In this document: in pieces, positions 18,687 through 27,540 of the stretch
Layout of the letters: every line of letters starts with the position of its first letter
Position numbering within the stretch: the first letter of the stretch is position 1
NCBI GenBank assembly: GCA_004791255.1
Contig: SRUQ01000011.1
Location: 175,487-239,486 of the forward strand
Direction: 5' to 3'
DNA from: a bacterium M00.F.Ca.ET.205.01.1.1
GTDB lineage: Bacteria; Pseudomonadota; Alphaproteobacteria; Rhizobiales; Rhizobiaceae
Length of the DNA stretch: 64,000 nt
Program-made: the position numbers and the translations under genes
Notes under the pieces: generated by a model
What the model saw: only the letters and a program-made list of their open reading frames with translations
What the model was told of the DNA's origin: nothing
Database searches by the model: none

Positions 18687-20239
18687 CAGGCGCTCGCCGC
18701 CGGCTGTTCGACGTAGCGCGGAAACACGCCTTCCGGCGCGGGCAGCGCCGTGCCGGGCACAAGTGCAAAGTCCGCATGGACATGCACGAAGTCGCGCTTA
18801 TCGGCCGGCACCGCCAGCAGGTCGAGCAGCTTGGCGGCCGAGCCCGGAATGAAGGGCTGGCACTGCAGCGCCACACGACGGACGATCTCGGCGGTCGTCC
18901 ACAGCACCGTCTCCATGCGCGCCGGGTTGGTCTTCTTCAGCGCCCACGGTTCCTGTCCGGCGAAATAGCGATCGGCTTCCGCCACCACGCCGAAGATCGC
19001 TGCCAGCGCCAGATGAATGCCCTGCTCGGCCATGGCCTTGCGCGCGGCGTCAAGTGCTGCCGTCGCCTGATCGAGGATCGCCTTGTCGGCGTCGGCCAGG
19101 TCGTCGCGCTTCGGCACCACGCCGCCGCAGTTCTTGGCGATCATCGACAGCGAGCGCTGCGCGAGATTGCCAAGCCCATTGGCGAGGTCGGCGTTGGTGC
19201 GGTTGACGATCGCTTCGTGGCTGTAGCTGCCGTCCTGTCCGAACGGCACTTCGCGCAGGAAGAAGTAGCGCACCTGGTCGACGCCGTAGTGCTCGACCAT
19301 GGTGAACGGGTCGATGACGTTGCCGACCGATTTCGACATCTTCTCGCCGCGGTTGAACAGGAAGCCGTGGCCGAAGACGCGCTTCGGCAGCGGAATGCCG
19401 GCCGACATCAGGAAGGCCGGCCAGTACACCGCGTGGAAGCGAACGATATCCTTGCCGATGATGTGGGCATCGGCCGGCCAGAAGCGCCAATTGTCAGCAT
19501 TTTCATCGGGATAACCGACGCCGGTGATGTAGTTGGTCAGCGCGTCGACCCAGACATACATCACATGCTTGTCGTCTTCGGGCACCGGCACGCCCCAGTC
19601 GAAGGTGGTGCGCGAGATCGACAGGTCCTTCAGTCCCGATTTGACGAAGCTCATCACCTCGTTGCGGCGCTCGGCCGGGCCGACGAAGTCGGGCTGGCCA
19701 TCGTAGAGGGCGATGAGCTTGTCCTGGTAGGCCGACAGCCGGAAGAAATAGCTCTCCTCCTCGACCCATTCGACCGGCGTGCCTTGCGGCCCGTAGCGGA
19801 CATTGTCGGGGCGGACCTCGGTTTCCTCTTCGCCGTAATAGGCCTCATCGCGCACCGAGTACCAGCCGGCATAGCCGCCCTTGTAGATGTCGCCATTGGC
19901 GGCCATCGCCTTCCAGATCGCCTGCGAGGACGCGTAGTGCCGTTCCTCGGTGGTGCGGATGAAATCGTCGTTGGAGGCGTTGAGCGCGGCCGCCATGCGT
20001 TTGAAATCGGTCGCATTGCGGTCGGCGAGTTCGCGCGGCGAGATGCCTTCGCGCTTGGCCGTCTGCAGCATCTTGATGCCGTGCTCGTCGGTACCGGTGA
20101 GGAAGAACACCTCTTTACCGTCAAGCCGCTGGAAGCGCGCAAGCGCGTCGGTGGCGATCAGTTCGTAGGCATGGCCGATATGCGGCTTGCCGTTCGGGTA
20201 GGAAATCGCGGTCGTGATGTAGAATGTGTCGCGTGACAT
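18686..20239 (-). CDS. metG: Methionyl-tRNA synthetase
   Basis: Class I aminoacyl-tRNA synthetase of 517 residues that charges tRNA-Met. The HIGH motif is PNGKPHIGHAYE and the KMSKS motif is GEKMSKSVGN. It is the short alphaproteobacterial form without the C-terminal tRNA-binding extension. In relatives holB normally lies directly upstream; here a 2.2-kb cassette separates them, so metG must be transcribed from a promoter within or beyond that insertion. Confidence 0.97.
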   Translation of the reverse strand: MSRDTFYITTAISYPNGKPHIGHAYELIATDALARFQRLDGKEVFFLTGTDEHGIKMLQTAKREGISPRELADRNATDFKRMAAALNASNDDFIRTTEERHYASSQAIWKAMAANGDIYKGGYAGWYSVRDEAYYGEEETEVRPDNVRYGPQGTPVEWVEEESYFFRLSAYQDKLIALYDGQPDFVGPAERRNEVMSFVKSGLKDLSISRTTFDWGVPVPEDDKHVMYVWVDALTNYITGVGYPDENADNWRFWPADAHIIGKDIVRFHAVYWPAFLMSAGIPLPKRVFGHGFLFNRGEKMSKSVGNVIDPFTMVEHYGVDQVRYFFLREVPFGQDGSYSHEAIVNRTNADLANGLGNLAQRSLSMIAKNCGGVVPKRDDLADADKAILDQATAALDAARKAMAEQGIHLALAAIFGVVAEADRYFAGQEPWALKKTNPARMETVLWTTAEIVRRVALQCQPFIPGSAAKLLDLLAVPADKRDFVHVHADFALVPGTALPAPEGVFPRYVEQPAASA

Positions 20240-20320
20240 GGGGCCGTCATGAATGTCTGAATGGAAACCGTGGCGGTGGATACCGTATCGGGACGGCGAT
20301 TGCCATCCCGCGGGGCCGTC

Positions 20321-20433
20321 ACATTCGCATTGCAGAATTCAGGCGATCGATCATGGTCAGCGCGTGCTGCTTCTTGCCGAGATTGCAGGTGTCCGCCTCA
20401 GATATAGTGTCCAGCACCTCGTGCCAAGCCTCG
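20321..20433 (-). pseudogene. Duplicated 3' end of holB (remnant)
   Basis: About 113 bp match the last codons of the intact holB (22472-22584) with about a dozen mismatches, mostly at third codon positions. The final residues before the stop (RLNSAMRM) are identical, and the stop is TGA here versus TAG in the intact gene. The match ends abruptly upstream. It lies between metG and the inserted gene pair and so marks one edge of that insertion. The rest of 20240-20515 contains no gene. Confidence 0.88.
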
Positions 20434-20515
20434 AACCGCGACAACCCTCTGGCGAGACCCGTTGCAAAGAGATGTCGCCATCCCCTAGTTTGGTCGCAGC
20501 GCAGAGCAGGGCAGA

Positions 20516-21616
20516 ATGGCCACGACCACTCAATATGATCCGCGAGAGAGCATCGATCTGCGCCTGCGCCAGGCTGGCGTGAGCAAAACCGTCTATGCCC
20601 TTGTCACCCCTGAGATCGAAGCGGTAAAGGCCGAGTTGCTCGGCAACAGCAGCGGAAATGGCCCCGATCCCGTCCGGGCCACCTATCTTGACCAGTTCCG
20701 CCATGCATGGACCGGAAAGCAGAACGCGCTGCACAAACGGTTCTTCGACACCTGGCTGGCCTGGGCGAAGCCAATGGCGCCCCTGAATGCCGCCGACTTT
20801 CCGTTCAGCTATCCGACTGCGGGTGCAAGCGAGCCGCTTTTTCACCTGATCGCCGATTACGGCAACCGCGCGCGCATCGAGGGGTTTTCACCGCGACTTG
20901 CAATCTTCCGCGGCGAATATGAAGGCTATAAAGCCTATGCGGAAGCCTGCGGCATTCCGGTGACGGAATATGAGCGCGAGGCTTGGCGCGACGTTGCCGA
21001 TTCCATCAATCCTCTGGATATCCTGTGCATCAGCCAACCCTCGGCCATCGACGGCATGGTCTGGACCGAGGCCAATGCATTCCTGCGCCGGCTCAGCGAA
21101 CGCGCGAACCCGGCTCAAATGGTTCTGGATCTGACATATGTCGGAGCAACCGCCAAACCACCGAGGGAGGCAATTTGGGCCGATGCGCCTTGCGTTAGCG
21201 CCGTCGTGATCAGCCTGTCCAAGCCATTCGGCACCTACTACGACCGGATCGGCGGGGTGTTCTGCCGATCGGAGAATCTCGGCCTGTTTGGCAATCAATG
21301 GTTCAAGAACCTGACATCGCTGCAACTGGGCATCCGGCTGATGGAGCGGTTCGACGTGTTCGCCATGGCGCGCCGCTACACCAGCGTTCAAGCCAGCGTT
21401 GCAGAAGATGCCGGCCGGGCTCTCGGCCTTGCGCTGGCGCCGTCGGACGTTTTCATTCTTGCCCAGGCGTCGACTGACATCGCGGTTGATCGGGATCTGG
21501 CTTCCTATCTCACACGCGCACCCGGCGCGATCGGCGCCCGGCCGCGCCTGTGCCTTACGCCGGGCATGGCGGAACGGATCGGCATGTCGGGTCCGAACTC
21601 CGGGTCGGTTTCATGA
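20516..21616 (+). CDS. PLP-dependent aminotransferase-like enzyme, function unknown
   Basis: Fold-type-I PLP enzyme of 366 residues. Cofactor features are the phosphate-binding segment YPTAGASEPL (99-108), a pyridine-contacting aspartate D205 with Y208 in DLTYVG, the Schiff-base lysine K236 in SLSKPFG, and a candidate carboxylate-binding arginine in RPRLCLT. It does not match a named aminotransferase I recognise. It overlaps the next gene by 4 nt (ATGA), so the two are one operon. It is transcribed against the surrounding metG/holB operon and is flanked by a holB-tail duplication, which indicates a later arrival. Confidence 0.75.
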   Translation: MATTTQYDPRESIDLRLRQAGVSKTVYALVTPEIEAVKAELLGNSSGNGPDPVRATYLDQFRHAWTGKQNALHKRFFDTWLAWAKPMAPLNAADFPFSYPTAGASEPLFHLIADYGNRARIEGFSPRLAIFRGEYEGYKAYAEACGIPVTEYEREAWRDVADSINPLDILCISQPSAIDGMVWTEANAFLRRLSERANPAQMVLDLTYVGATAKPPREAIWADAPCVSAVVISLSKPFGTYYDRIGGVFCRSENLGLFGNQWFKNLTSLQLGIRLMERFDVFAMARRYTSVQASVAEDAGRALGLALAPSDVFILAQASTDIAVDRDLASYLTRAPGAIGARPRLCLTPGMAERIGMSGPNSGSVS

Positions 21617-22464
21617 AGCAGCTGATCGCGCTTATTACGCACGATGAAATCCATGCCCATTACCTCGCCGCATGGAAAACCGAGGCATTCCGGTCCTCGC
21701 ATCGCCAGGGCGGCTATATCCACGGCATCATCGATCAATATGCCCGCCTCCCCCGCTTCATCTGCGAGACCAGCAACGACCGCCTGGAACGGGCGCATTT
21801 CTGCACCTGGTGGGGGCTGACGATGCGCCGGGACGACTATGCCTCGCCGGTCATCGAGGATCTCTATCTGCTGCACGAGATTTGGCATGCAGCCCACATG
21901 CCCTACATCCCGGGGATCGGCTTCGAGGCTTTCCACGGCAAGATGGAGCGCAATGAGCTTGAAGCGAGCGTGGCGTCCGAACTGCTGGTCTATTTCAAGA
22001 TCGATGGCCTGCGGGAAAGCGCGTTTCCTCATCCCATCTACGCGGATCGGTTTCTAAATGATCCGGCCATGCGGCTCCTGTGGCGTGAGAATGAAGTGGT
22101 CGCCACCAACACATTGCTCGAAGCGCGGCGCAACGTCATGTACTCCAAGCCCGAGGGGGATATGGACCTGAGCGAACGCTGGATTCGCAAGTTCACCATG
22201 CAGAACCGGCAATGGTCGATCGTCTGGGCCGACCGCTATCTCGAGATCGAGCATCATATGCATCGGTTCCAGCAGATGGCTCTCGGCGGTGACAGGAAAG
22301 GAGCCGCCGACCTCCACTTCGAGTGGATCGAGTCCGAGGCCGCCACGGATACGGTGGACCACGTTCCCTTCCGCGATCAGGCGCTGCTGTTTGCCACGAT
22401 CTATTGGGCCAATCGGGCAAAGTATGATGCCGCGCTCAGCAGTGTCGAGCGCCCCGGCGCATAA
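21613..22464 (+). CDS. Unknown protein with HExxH and ExxH motifs, partner of the PLP enzyme
   Basis: Protein of 283 residues, no family recognised. Two candidate metal motifs stand out: LHEIWHAAH at residues 87-95 (HExxH) and EIEHHMH at 211-217. Acidic helices lie between them (ERNELEASVASELL, 112-125). The arrangement could be a zinc metallopeptidase or, because both motifs contain ExxH, a four-helix diiron oxidase; I cannot decide which. ATG 21613 overlaps the PLP gene's stop. The gene ends 5 nt before the stop of the converging holB. Confidence 0.7.
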   Translation: MKQLIALITHDEIHAHYLAAWKTEAFRSSHRQGGYIHGIIDQYARLPRFICETSNDRLERAHFCTWWGLTMRRDDYASPVIEDLYLLHEIWHAAHMPYIPGIGFEAFHGKMERNELEASVASELLVYFKIDGLRESAFPHPIYADRFLNDPAMRLLWRENEVVATNTLLEARRNVMYSKPEGDMDLSERWIRKFTMQNRQWSIVWADRYLEIEHHMHRFQQMALGGDRKGAADLHFEWIESEAATDTVDHVPFRDQALLFATIYWANRAKYDAALSSVERPGA

Positions 22465-22469
22465 ACGCC

Positions 22470-23525
22470 CTACATCCGCATTGCGGAATTCAGGCGGTCG
22501 ATCATGGTCAGGGCGTGCTGCTTCTTGTCGAGATTGTAGGTGTCCGTCTCAGAGATAGCGTCCAGCGCCTCGTGCCAGGTGTCCGACAGCGTTTTGGCCC
22601 TTGCGAGGTCACCGGCCAGCGCCGCCTGGCTTGCCGCGTCCGACAAGAGGTCCAACGCCCGGCGGTTGAAGATGTCGAACTGGATCGCCTGGTCGCGGCC
22701 GGCGACGACCTCGGCGAGGCGGTAGGCGCCGCCAACATCGGCCCTTCCCGCCGTCACCAGCCTATCGAGCGTCTCGGCGATTTCCAGGCCGCCATATTGG
22801 GTCAAGAGGATCGCGTTGCGCGCGCTGCCCCCTGCCCGCCCGGCAAGCGCTGCCCGCGCGGCGGGATCGTCCGGCGGCGGCGGCTCGGCGGTGGCAAGCA
22901 CCGTCATCAGCTCATCGGCATCGAGCGGCGCCAGACGCACCAGCTGGCAGCGCGAGCGGATGGTGGGCAGCAGGCTGCCCGGCGCGTGGACGATGAGGAT
23001 GAACAGCGTGCGCGCCGGCGGCTCCTCGAGGTTCTTCAGCAAGGCGTTGGCGGCGTTGGTGTTCATGTCGTCGGCCGGATCGACGATGACTACGCGGTAG
23101 CTGCCGTCATGCGAAGTGAGCGCCAGGAAGCGGTTGACCTTGCGGATTTCGTCCACGGTGACGACCGTCTTGAAGCTCTTGGTCTTGTCGTTCAGCGGCC
23201 GGGTCAGATGCAAGACGCCGGGATGAGCCCCTGTCGCGACCTGGCGAAACAGTGACGAGGCCGGGTCGGGAATGGCGAGTGTTTCGGGCGCCTGTTCGAA
23301 GGCCGGATATTTCAAAAGATGGTGCGTCAGATGGAAGGCGAGCGTCGCCTTGCCGATGCCGACCGGGCCGGCGAAGATCAGCGCATGCGGCAGCTTGCCG
23401 GCGCGATAGGCCGATGTGAGCATGGCGGCCGCCTGCACGTGCCCGACCAGGCGCGGCGTCTCGGATGGCTCGGGGACGCCGTCCAGCGTGTCGTGCTGTT
23501 CGGGCGCGATGCGTTCGAAGATCAT
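22470..23525 (-). CDS. holB: DNA polymerase III delta' subunit
   Basis: Clamp-loader subunit of 351 residues. A P-loop-like segment (FAGPVGIGKATLAF), the sensor region (VIVDPADDMNTNAANALLKNLEEPP) and the SRC-type motif IRSRCQLVRL are all visible. The start overlaps the tmk stop (ATGA). The 3' terminal 113 bp exist in a second, diverged copy next to metG, so the present end of holB may have been brought in with the adjacent two-gene insertion. The reading frame itself is intact. Confidence 0.95.
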   Translation of the reverse strand: MIFERIAPEQHDTLDGVPEPSETPRLVGHVQAAAMLTSAYRAGKLPHALIFAGPVGIGKATLAFHLTHHLLKYPAFEQAPETLAIPDPASSLFRQVATGAHPGVLHLTRPLNDKTKSFKTVVTVDEIRKVNRFLALTSHDGSYRVVIVDPADDMNTNAANALLKNLEEPPARTLFILIVHAPGSLLPTIRSRCQLVRLAPLDADELMTVLATAEPPPPDDPAARAALAGRAGGSARNAILLTQYGGLEIAETLDRLVTAGRADVGGAYRLAEVVAGRDQAIQFDIFNRRALDLLSDAASQAALAGDLARAKTLSDTWHEALDAISETDTYNLDKKQHALTMIDRLNSAMRM

Positions 23526-24268
23526 GCGGGTGCGGTCTGCCGGTTGCGGGCGGGCGCCCTCGCCTCGAGTGCCGCGAACACGGCGGCGGTGACGACGTGT
23601 TCCACCGTGTCATGATCGGCGGAGGCATCGACCACGATGCAGCGTCCGGGCTCGGCCGCGGCAATCGCCAGAAAAGCCTCGCGACGGGCCTGATGGATGG
23701 CAAGCGTTTCCTTTTCGAAGCGGTCCGGCCCGGCTTCGGTGCCGCGCCGCGCCGTCGCGCGCCGCAAACCTTCGGCGGGATCGATGTCGAAGATCAGTGT
23801 CATGTCGGGCATCATGCCGTTGATGGCAACCTGCTCCAGCGTGTCCATGAATAGCGGATCGAGCCCGCCGGTGACGCCCTGATAGACGCGCGAGGAATCC
23901 AGGAAGCGGTCGCAAAGCACGATCGAGCCGCGATCGATGGCCGGCCGGATGACCTGCTCGACATGGTCGGAGCGGGCGGCGGCAAAAAGCAGCGCTTCCA
24001 TCTTCGGCCCGAACGGCTCGGCGGCACCCGACAGCAACACATGCCGAACCGCCTCGGCGCCCGGCGAACCGCCCGGCTCACGCGTGAGGATGACGTCATA
24101 TTTCTTGGCGCGCATCTTCTGCGCCAGCCGCTCGATCTGCGTCGACTTGCCTGCTCCTTCGCCGCCTTCGAAGGTGATGAAAAATCCGCGCGCCAACCGA
24201 AAGGCCTTTGTCCCGTGCTGCAATGGCTTGAAGTGCTCTAGATAGTCCGCGTTCGGGGAAAGGTCCAT
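23522..24268 (-). CDS. tmk: Thymidylate kinase
   Basis: dTMP kinase of 248 residues in the dTTP pathway. The P-loop is FEGGEGAGKST, the DR(Y/F) motif is LCDRFLDSS, and the LID region is arginine-rich. ATG 24268 is preferred; it gives a 37-residue leader before the P-loop strand, longer than usual, and the longer reading to 24361 would run into the upstream gene. It is part of the leftward operon tmk-holB. Confidence 0.94.
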   Translation of the reverse strand: MDLSPNADYLEHFKPLQHGTKAFRLARGFFITFEGGEGAGKSTQIERLAQKMRAKKYDVILTREPGGSPGAEAVRHVLLSGAAEPFGPKMEALLFAAARSDHVEQVIRPAIDRGSIVLCDRFLDSSRVYQGVTGGLDPLFMDTLEQVAINGMMPDMTLIFDIDPAEGLRRATARRGTEAGPDRFEKETLAIHQARREAFLAIAAAEPGRCIVVDASADHDTVEHVVTAAVFAALEARAPARNRQTAPA

Positions 24269-24290
24269 GCCGTCGGCGCCAAGGCATGCA

Positions 24291-25457
24291 TTAGCGCAAC
24301 CAGCCGATCGCCAGTTCCTTGACGGCGTCGAGGGCGCGCTGCGGCAGCGTGCCGACGCCAATCGACTCGGCGGCGAAAAGCGGCGTTTCCTGGCTCAGCG
24401 TATCGCCAATCCAGATGCGCAGCGCACCCACCGGCTGCCCCTCCTCCACCGGTGCCGCGACCGGCCCCTCATAGACGATCCTGGCCTTCAGCTTGTCGCG
24501 GTTGGTGATCGGCAGCAAGATGTCGATCGGCCCCTTTGCCTTCAGCATCACGCCGGATTTCGCGCCGCCAAAGACCTGGGCCTCGCCGACCACTTCGTCC
24601 CTGGCGAAGATTTCGGTTTTTTCGAAGGATCGGGAACCCCAGTCGAGCAGTTTGCGTGCTTCCTCGGAGCGTTCCTTGTCGCTGGCAAGTCCGCTCATCG
24701 CCGCGACGACCCGTGTACCGTCGTGGCCGACCGAACCGACGATGCCGAAGCCGGACGCCTCGCTGGAGCCGACGGCCAGGCCATCGGCGCCGATGTCCAT
24801 CGCAAGCAACGGGTTGCGGTTCTTCTGGGATATCTTGTTCCAGGTGAAGTCCTTCAAGCCGTAGTAGCGATAGAGGTCCGGATAATCGCGCCAAAGGTGA
24901 AGGGCCAGCATCGCCAGTTCGTGCACGCTGGTCTGCTGGCCGTCGGCAGGCAGGCCGGTCGAATTGACGAAGGTCGATGTCTTCAAGCCGATCTGGCGGG
25001 CGCGTTCGGTCATCTGCGCGGCAAAATTGTCTTCGGATCCGGCCATGCCTTCGGCCAGCACGATGCAGCCGTCATTGGCCGCCTGCACCGTGACGCCCTG
25101 GATCAGGTCCTCGATCCGGACCGCCGATTTGAGCTTGGCAAACATCGTCGACGTTCCCGACGGCGCCCCGCCCTTGCGCCAGGCGTTTTCGCTGACCACG
25201 AACGTATCGTCGAGTTTCAGGCGGCCGGACTTGATGGCGTTGAAGACCACTTCCATGGTCATCAGCTTGGCCATCGAGGCCGGCTGGATCGGTTTGTCGG
25301 CGTCCTTGGAAAACAGCACCGTTCCGGTGTCGGCATCGATCATGAAGACCTGCGCGGCCTTGGTCTCGAAAAGCTGCGCACGGGCCGGAGCAAGACAAAG
25401 CAGCAGCAAGGCCAGTCCCAGTAAGCCGGCGAATGGCGGAAAGGCGCGCAACTGCAT
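24291..25457 (-). CDS. D-alanyl-D-alanine carboxypeptidase-like protein with degenerate motifs
   Basis: Penicillin-binding-protein-fold (peptidase S11) protein of 388 residues with a clear signal peptide (cleavage after APARA, residue 27). The first motif S61-M-A-K64 is intact. The second motif, normally S-x-N, reads A126-A-N128, and the third, normally K-T-G, reads A228-V-G230 in GADGLAVGSSEASGFG. A C-terminal PBP5-type beta domain is present. Normal DacA/DacF proteins trim peptidoglycan pentapeptides; with two motifs changed, the activity is uncertain. Only 22 nt separate it from tmk. Confidence 0.88.
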   Translation of the reverse strand: MQLRAFPPFAGLLGLALLLLCLAPARAQLFETKAAQVFMIDADTGTVLFSKDADKPIQPASMAKLMTMEVVFNAIKSGRLKLDDTFVVSENAWRKGGAPSGTSTMFAKLKSAVRIEDLIQGVTVQAANDGCIVLAEGMAGSEDNFAAQMTERARQIGLKTSTFVNSTGLPADGQQTSVHELAMLALHLWRDYPDLYRYYGLKDFTWNKISQKNRNPLLAMDIGADGLAVGSSEASGFGIVGSVGHDGTRVVAAMSGLASDKERSEEARKLLDWGSRSFEKTEIFARDEVVGEAQVFGGAKSGVMLKAKGPIDILLPITNRDKLKARIVYEGPVAAPVEEGQPVGALRIWIGDTLSQETPLFAAESIGVGTLPQRALDAVKELAIGWLR

Positions 25458-25540
25458 GAAATTTCGACCCGTTTGCCGGTTTTGGCACCGCCAAGCTATC
25501 AGGGTTTTTTCCGCCGGATCAACCGCGCGGGCAAAATAGA

Positions 25541-26758
25541 TCAGTTGCGCACAGCCAGGGCGTCCGGCGCGCCATGCGACCATGCAGCCTGCAGCAGATC
25601 ATCCACGCCGCCATGGCCATCCGGGTAGAGGTTGACCGCGTACCAGTCGTTGCCGTCAAGGTCGGAGCGCTGGATCTCGGTCCTGCCGAAGGGCGCGAGC
25701 GCGGTGGCCACGCGTTTGGCCTCGGCGGCGTTGTCGAAGGTCCCGGCCGCGACGTAGTCCGGCGACGGCGCCTGCCTGTTGGATTTCTTCCACGACTGCA
25801 GGATGTCGGCTGGCGACATGCCATCGTCGTCGAGCGCGGCAAACACATCGGCGCGGCGGACGCGTTCGTCGGCATAGGAAAGCGAGGCGACCGCGAAAGG
25901 CGATTGCGGCGGCAGGTTGATCTCCGGCCGCTCCGGCACGATCGGTCCGAAATCGGGCAACGGCAGATCGCCGAAGGCCGGCGACTGCGCCGACATCTGT
26001 GCCTCGACCGGGGTCCCGGAATCGATCAGCTGGCCTGGAAACGGCACGGCGGCAGCACCCACCGGGAGGCTCGGCGACGGCCCGTTCATGGCCACCATGA
26101 CGCCGGTCGGCAAGCCATCGGAGGGATCCGGTATCCGGTTGCCGGGATGGTAGGACGCCATCAGATACTGGTCGTCATTGCCGTCGAGCGGCGCCCGGCC
26201 GACATATTCGACCTTGACCTTCGCGGTGCCGACCTTGGCGTAGTCGAGCATCTGCGCGGCACGCTCCGAGACGTCGATGATGCGGCCCTCATGGTAGGGG
26301 CCGCGATCGTTGACGCGCACGATGACCGAGCTGCCGGTTTCGAGGTTGGTGACACGGGCATAGCTCGGCAGCGGCATGGTCGGATGCGCCGCCGTCAGTT
26401 GCGCCGTGTCGTAGACTTCGCCATTGGCGGTCAGCCGGCCATGGAAGGCATCGCCATACCAGGACGCCAGGCCGACCTTGGCGTAGCGCTTGTCTTCCTT
26501 GGGATAGTACCACTTGCCGCGCACCTGATAGGGCTTGCCGAGCTGGTCGCGGCCACCGCCGCGCCGCATGAATTGAACGCGCGGGCTCGCCTTCACGCCA
26601 TATTCGGTCTCGGCAAAATATTCCTTGGAGCGGGTCTTCTTGTAGACCATCCCTTTCGGCTCGGGCTGTGACGCGCAGGCGGCAAGCAGCACGGCCGACG
26701 CAGCAAAAAGCGCGAAAGCGGAAGCACGGCGTAGACGCGGACGCGCCGTAGTCTGCAT
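25541..26758 (-). CDS. rlpA: RlpA-like lipoprotein with SPOR domain
   Basis: Septal-ring lytic-transglycosylase-type protein of 405 residues. A lipobox (SAVLLAACAS) ends the signal peptide from ATG 26758. The double-psi beta-barrel follows (ASWYGDAFHGRLTANGEVYD, catalytic region; VRVNDRGPYHEGRIIDVSERAA). A proline-rich linker leads to a C-terminal SPOR domain (VAAGTFDNAAEAKRVATALAPFG) that binds denuded glycan at the division site. It lies upstream of the carboxypeptidase-like gene in the same direction. Confidence 0.93.
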   Translation of the reverse strand: MQTTARPRLRRASAFALFAASAVLLAACASQPEPKGMVYKKTRSKEYFAETEYGVKASPRVQFMRRGGGRDQLGKPYQVRGKWYYPKEDKRYAKVGLASWYGDAFHGRLTANGEVYDTAQLTAAHPTMPLPSYARVTNLETGSSVIVRVNDRGPYHEGRIIDVSERAAQMLDYAKVGTAKVKVEYVGRAPLDGNDDQYLMASYHPGNRIPDPSDGLPTGVMVAMNGPSPSLPVGAAAVPFPGQLIDSGTPVEAQMSAQSPAFGDLPLPDFGPIVPERPEINLPPQSPFAVASLSYADERVRRADVFAALDDDGMSPADILQSWKKSNRQAPSPDYVAAGTFDNAAEAKRVATALAPFGRTEIQRSDLDGNDWYAVNLYPDGHGGVDDLLQAAWSHGAPDALAVRN

Positions 26759-27087
26759 TTCCTGAAGTCCCCTACAGTCTCGCTCAAAGACGCCGCAACC
26801 TGAACGTCGCAGGAGCCAAAGCACTCCTCGACGGCTATCAACGACGCTTGAACCCCGATCCTTTGTGCGCAGGAATTGTTTAGCAGCCTATTAACCGATT
26901 GTGGCCGGAACCGGGCAAGATTGTGACGACGCCCTGCCCGCTCGGGCCGCTGGGAATACACGCGCTTCGCGCATGCCGGTTGACAGGTCTTTACCGGGCA
27001 CACTAGAGCAATCACCGCGATGGTTCTCCTCGCCCGCCGGCACCTGGACCACTTGGTCGAGCCGGTGTACTGGGGAAGAAAATTGCT
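26759..27087. other. Intergenic region rlpA - tRNA-Ser
   Basis: No convincing gene. TTGACA at 26980-26985 with TAGAGC at 27004-27009 is a possible promoter for the tRNA gene. The left part presumably carries the rlpA promoter on the other strand. Confidence 0.45.
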
Positions 27088-27177
27088 GGAGGGATGGCCG
27101 AGCGGTTTAAGGCACCGGTCTTGAAAACCGGCGTGGGCGCAAGTTCACCGTGGGTTCGAATCCCACTCCCTCCGCCA
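27088..27177 (+). tRNA. tRNA-Ser (anticodon UGA)
   Basis: The 90-nt class II tRNA has an acceptor stem GGAGGGA paired with TCCCTCC, an anticodon stem CCGGT/ACCGG enclosing loop CTTGAAA (anticodon TGA), a long variable arm, a T-arm GTGGG-TTCGAAT-CCCAC and an encoded 3' CCA. It reads UCA codons. The base composition drops just after it, which fits a tRNA used as an island insertion site, although no duplicate of its 3' end was seen. Confidence 0.98.
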
Positions 27178-27540
27178 GATCTTATATATTATCTATTGAA
27201 AACAGAGACTTAATTCCGGATCTGTTCGGCGGCGCTCGAGTGCGTCAACGGGTTCCTCCTTATTGGGTGGTCGACAGCCTACCTGATCGCAGCAGGCACC
27301 CGCATGGGGCCATTCAAGGCGGCGAGCATTTCTGACCAGCTGATGCTGAAGATTGCTTTCGATCAATACGACGCAGGTATTCCGTTGGTAGGCTATCCCT
27401 GTGGAGCAGTCATGATTGGCCGCTGATCTCGAGAGTGGGAGATTTGCCTTTCTACTTCTTTCGACGAATTGACTGTGTGCTGATCGACCCGCAGACCGGT
27501 CGGATCGGAAGGAGAGAGATCCGGGGGTGGGAGGACAAGG
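27178..27540. other. Non-coding stretch after tRNA-Ser
   Basis: No supported gene. It begins AT-rich (27180-27215), unlike the surroundings, and contains at 27283-27347 one copy of an imperfect direct repeat whose partner is at 30611-30675. GGAGGACAAGG just before 27541 is the ribosome site of the next gene. Confidence 0.6.

Noticed and set aside
27088..27177. tRNA-Ser as a proven attachment site with a second att copy
   Set aside because: I looked for a repeat of the tRNA 3' end (GTTCGAATCCCAC and CTCCCTCCGCCA) in the rest of the window and saw none; no integrase gene is present either, so only the possibility is noted.
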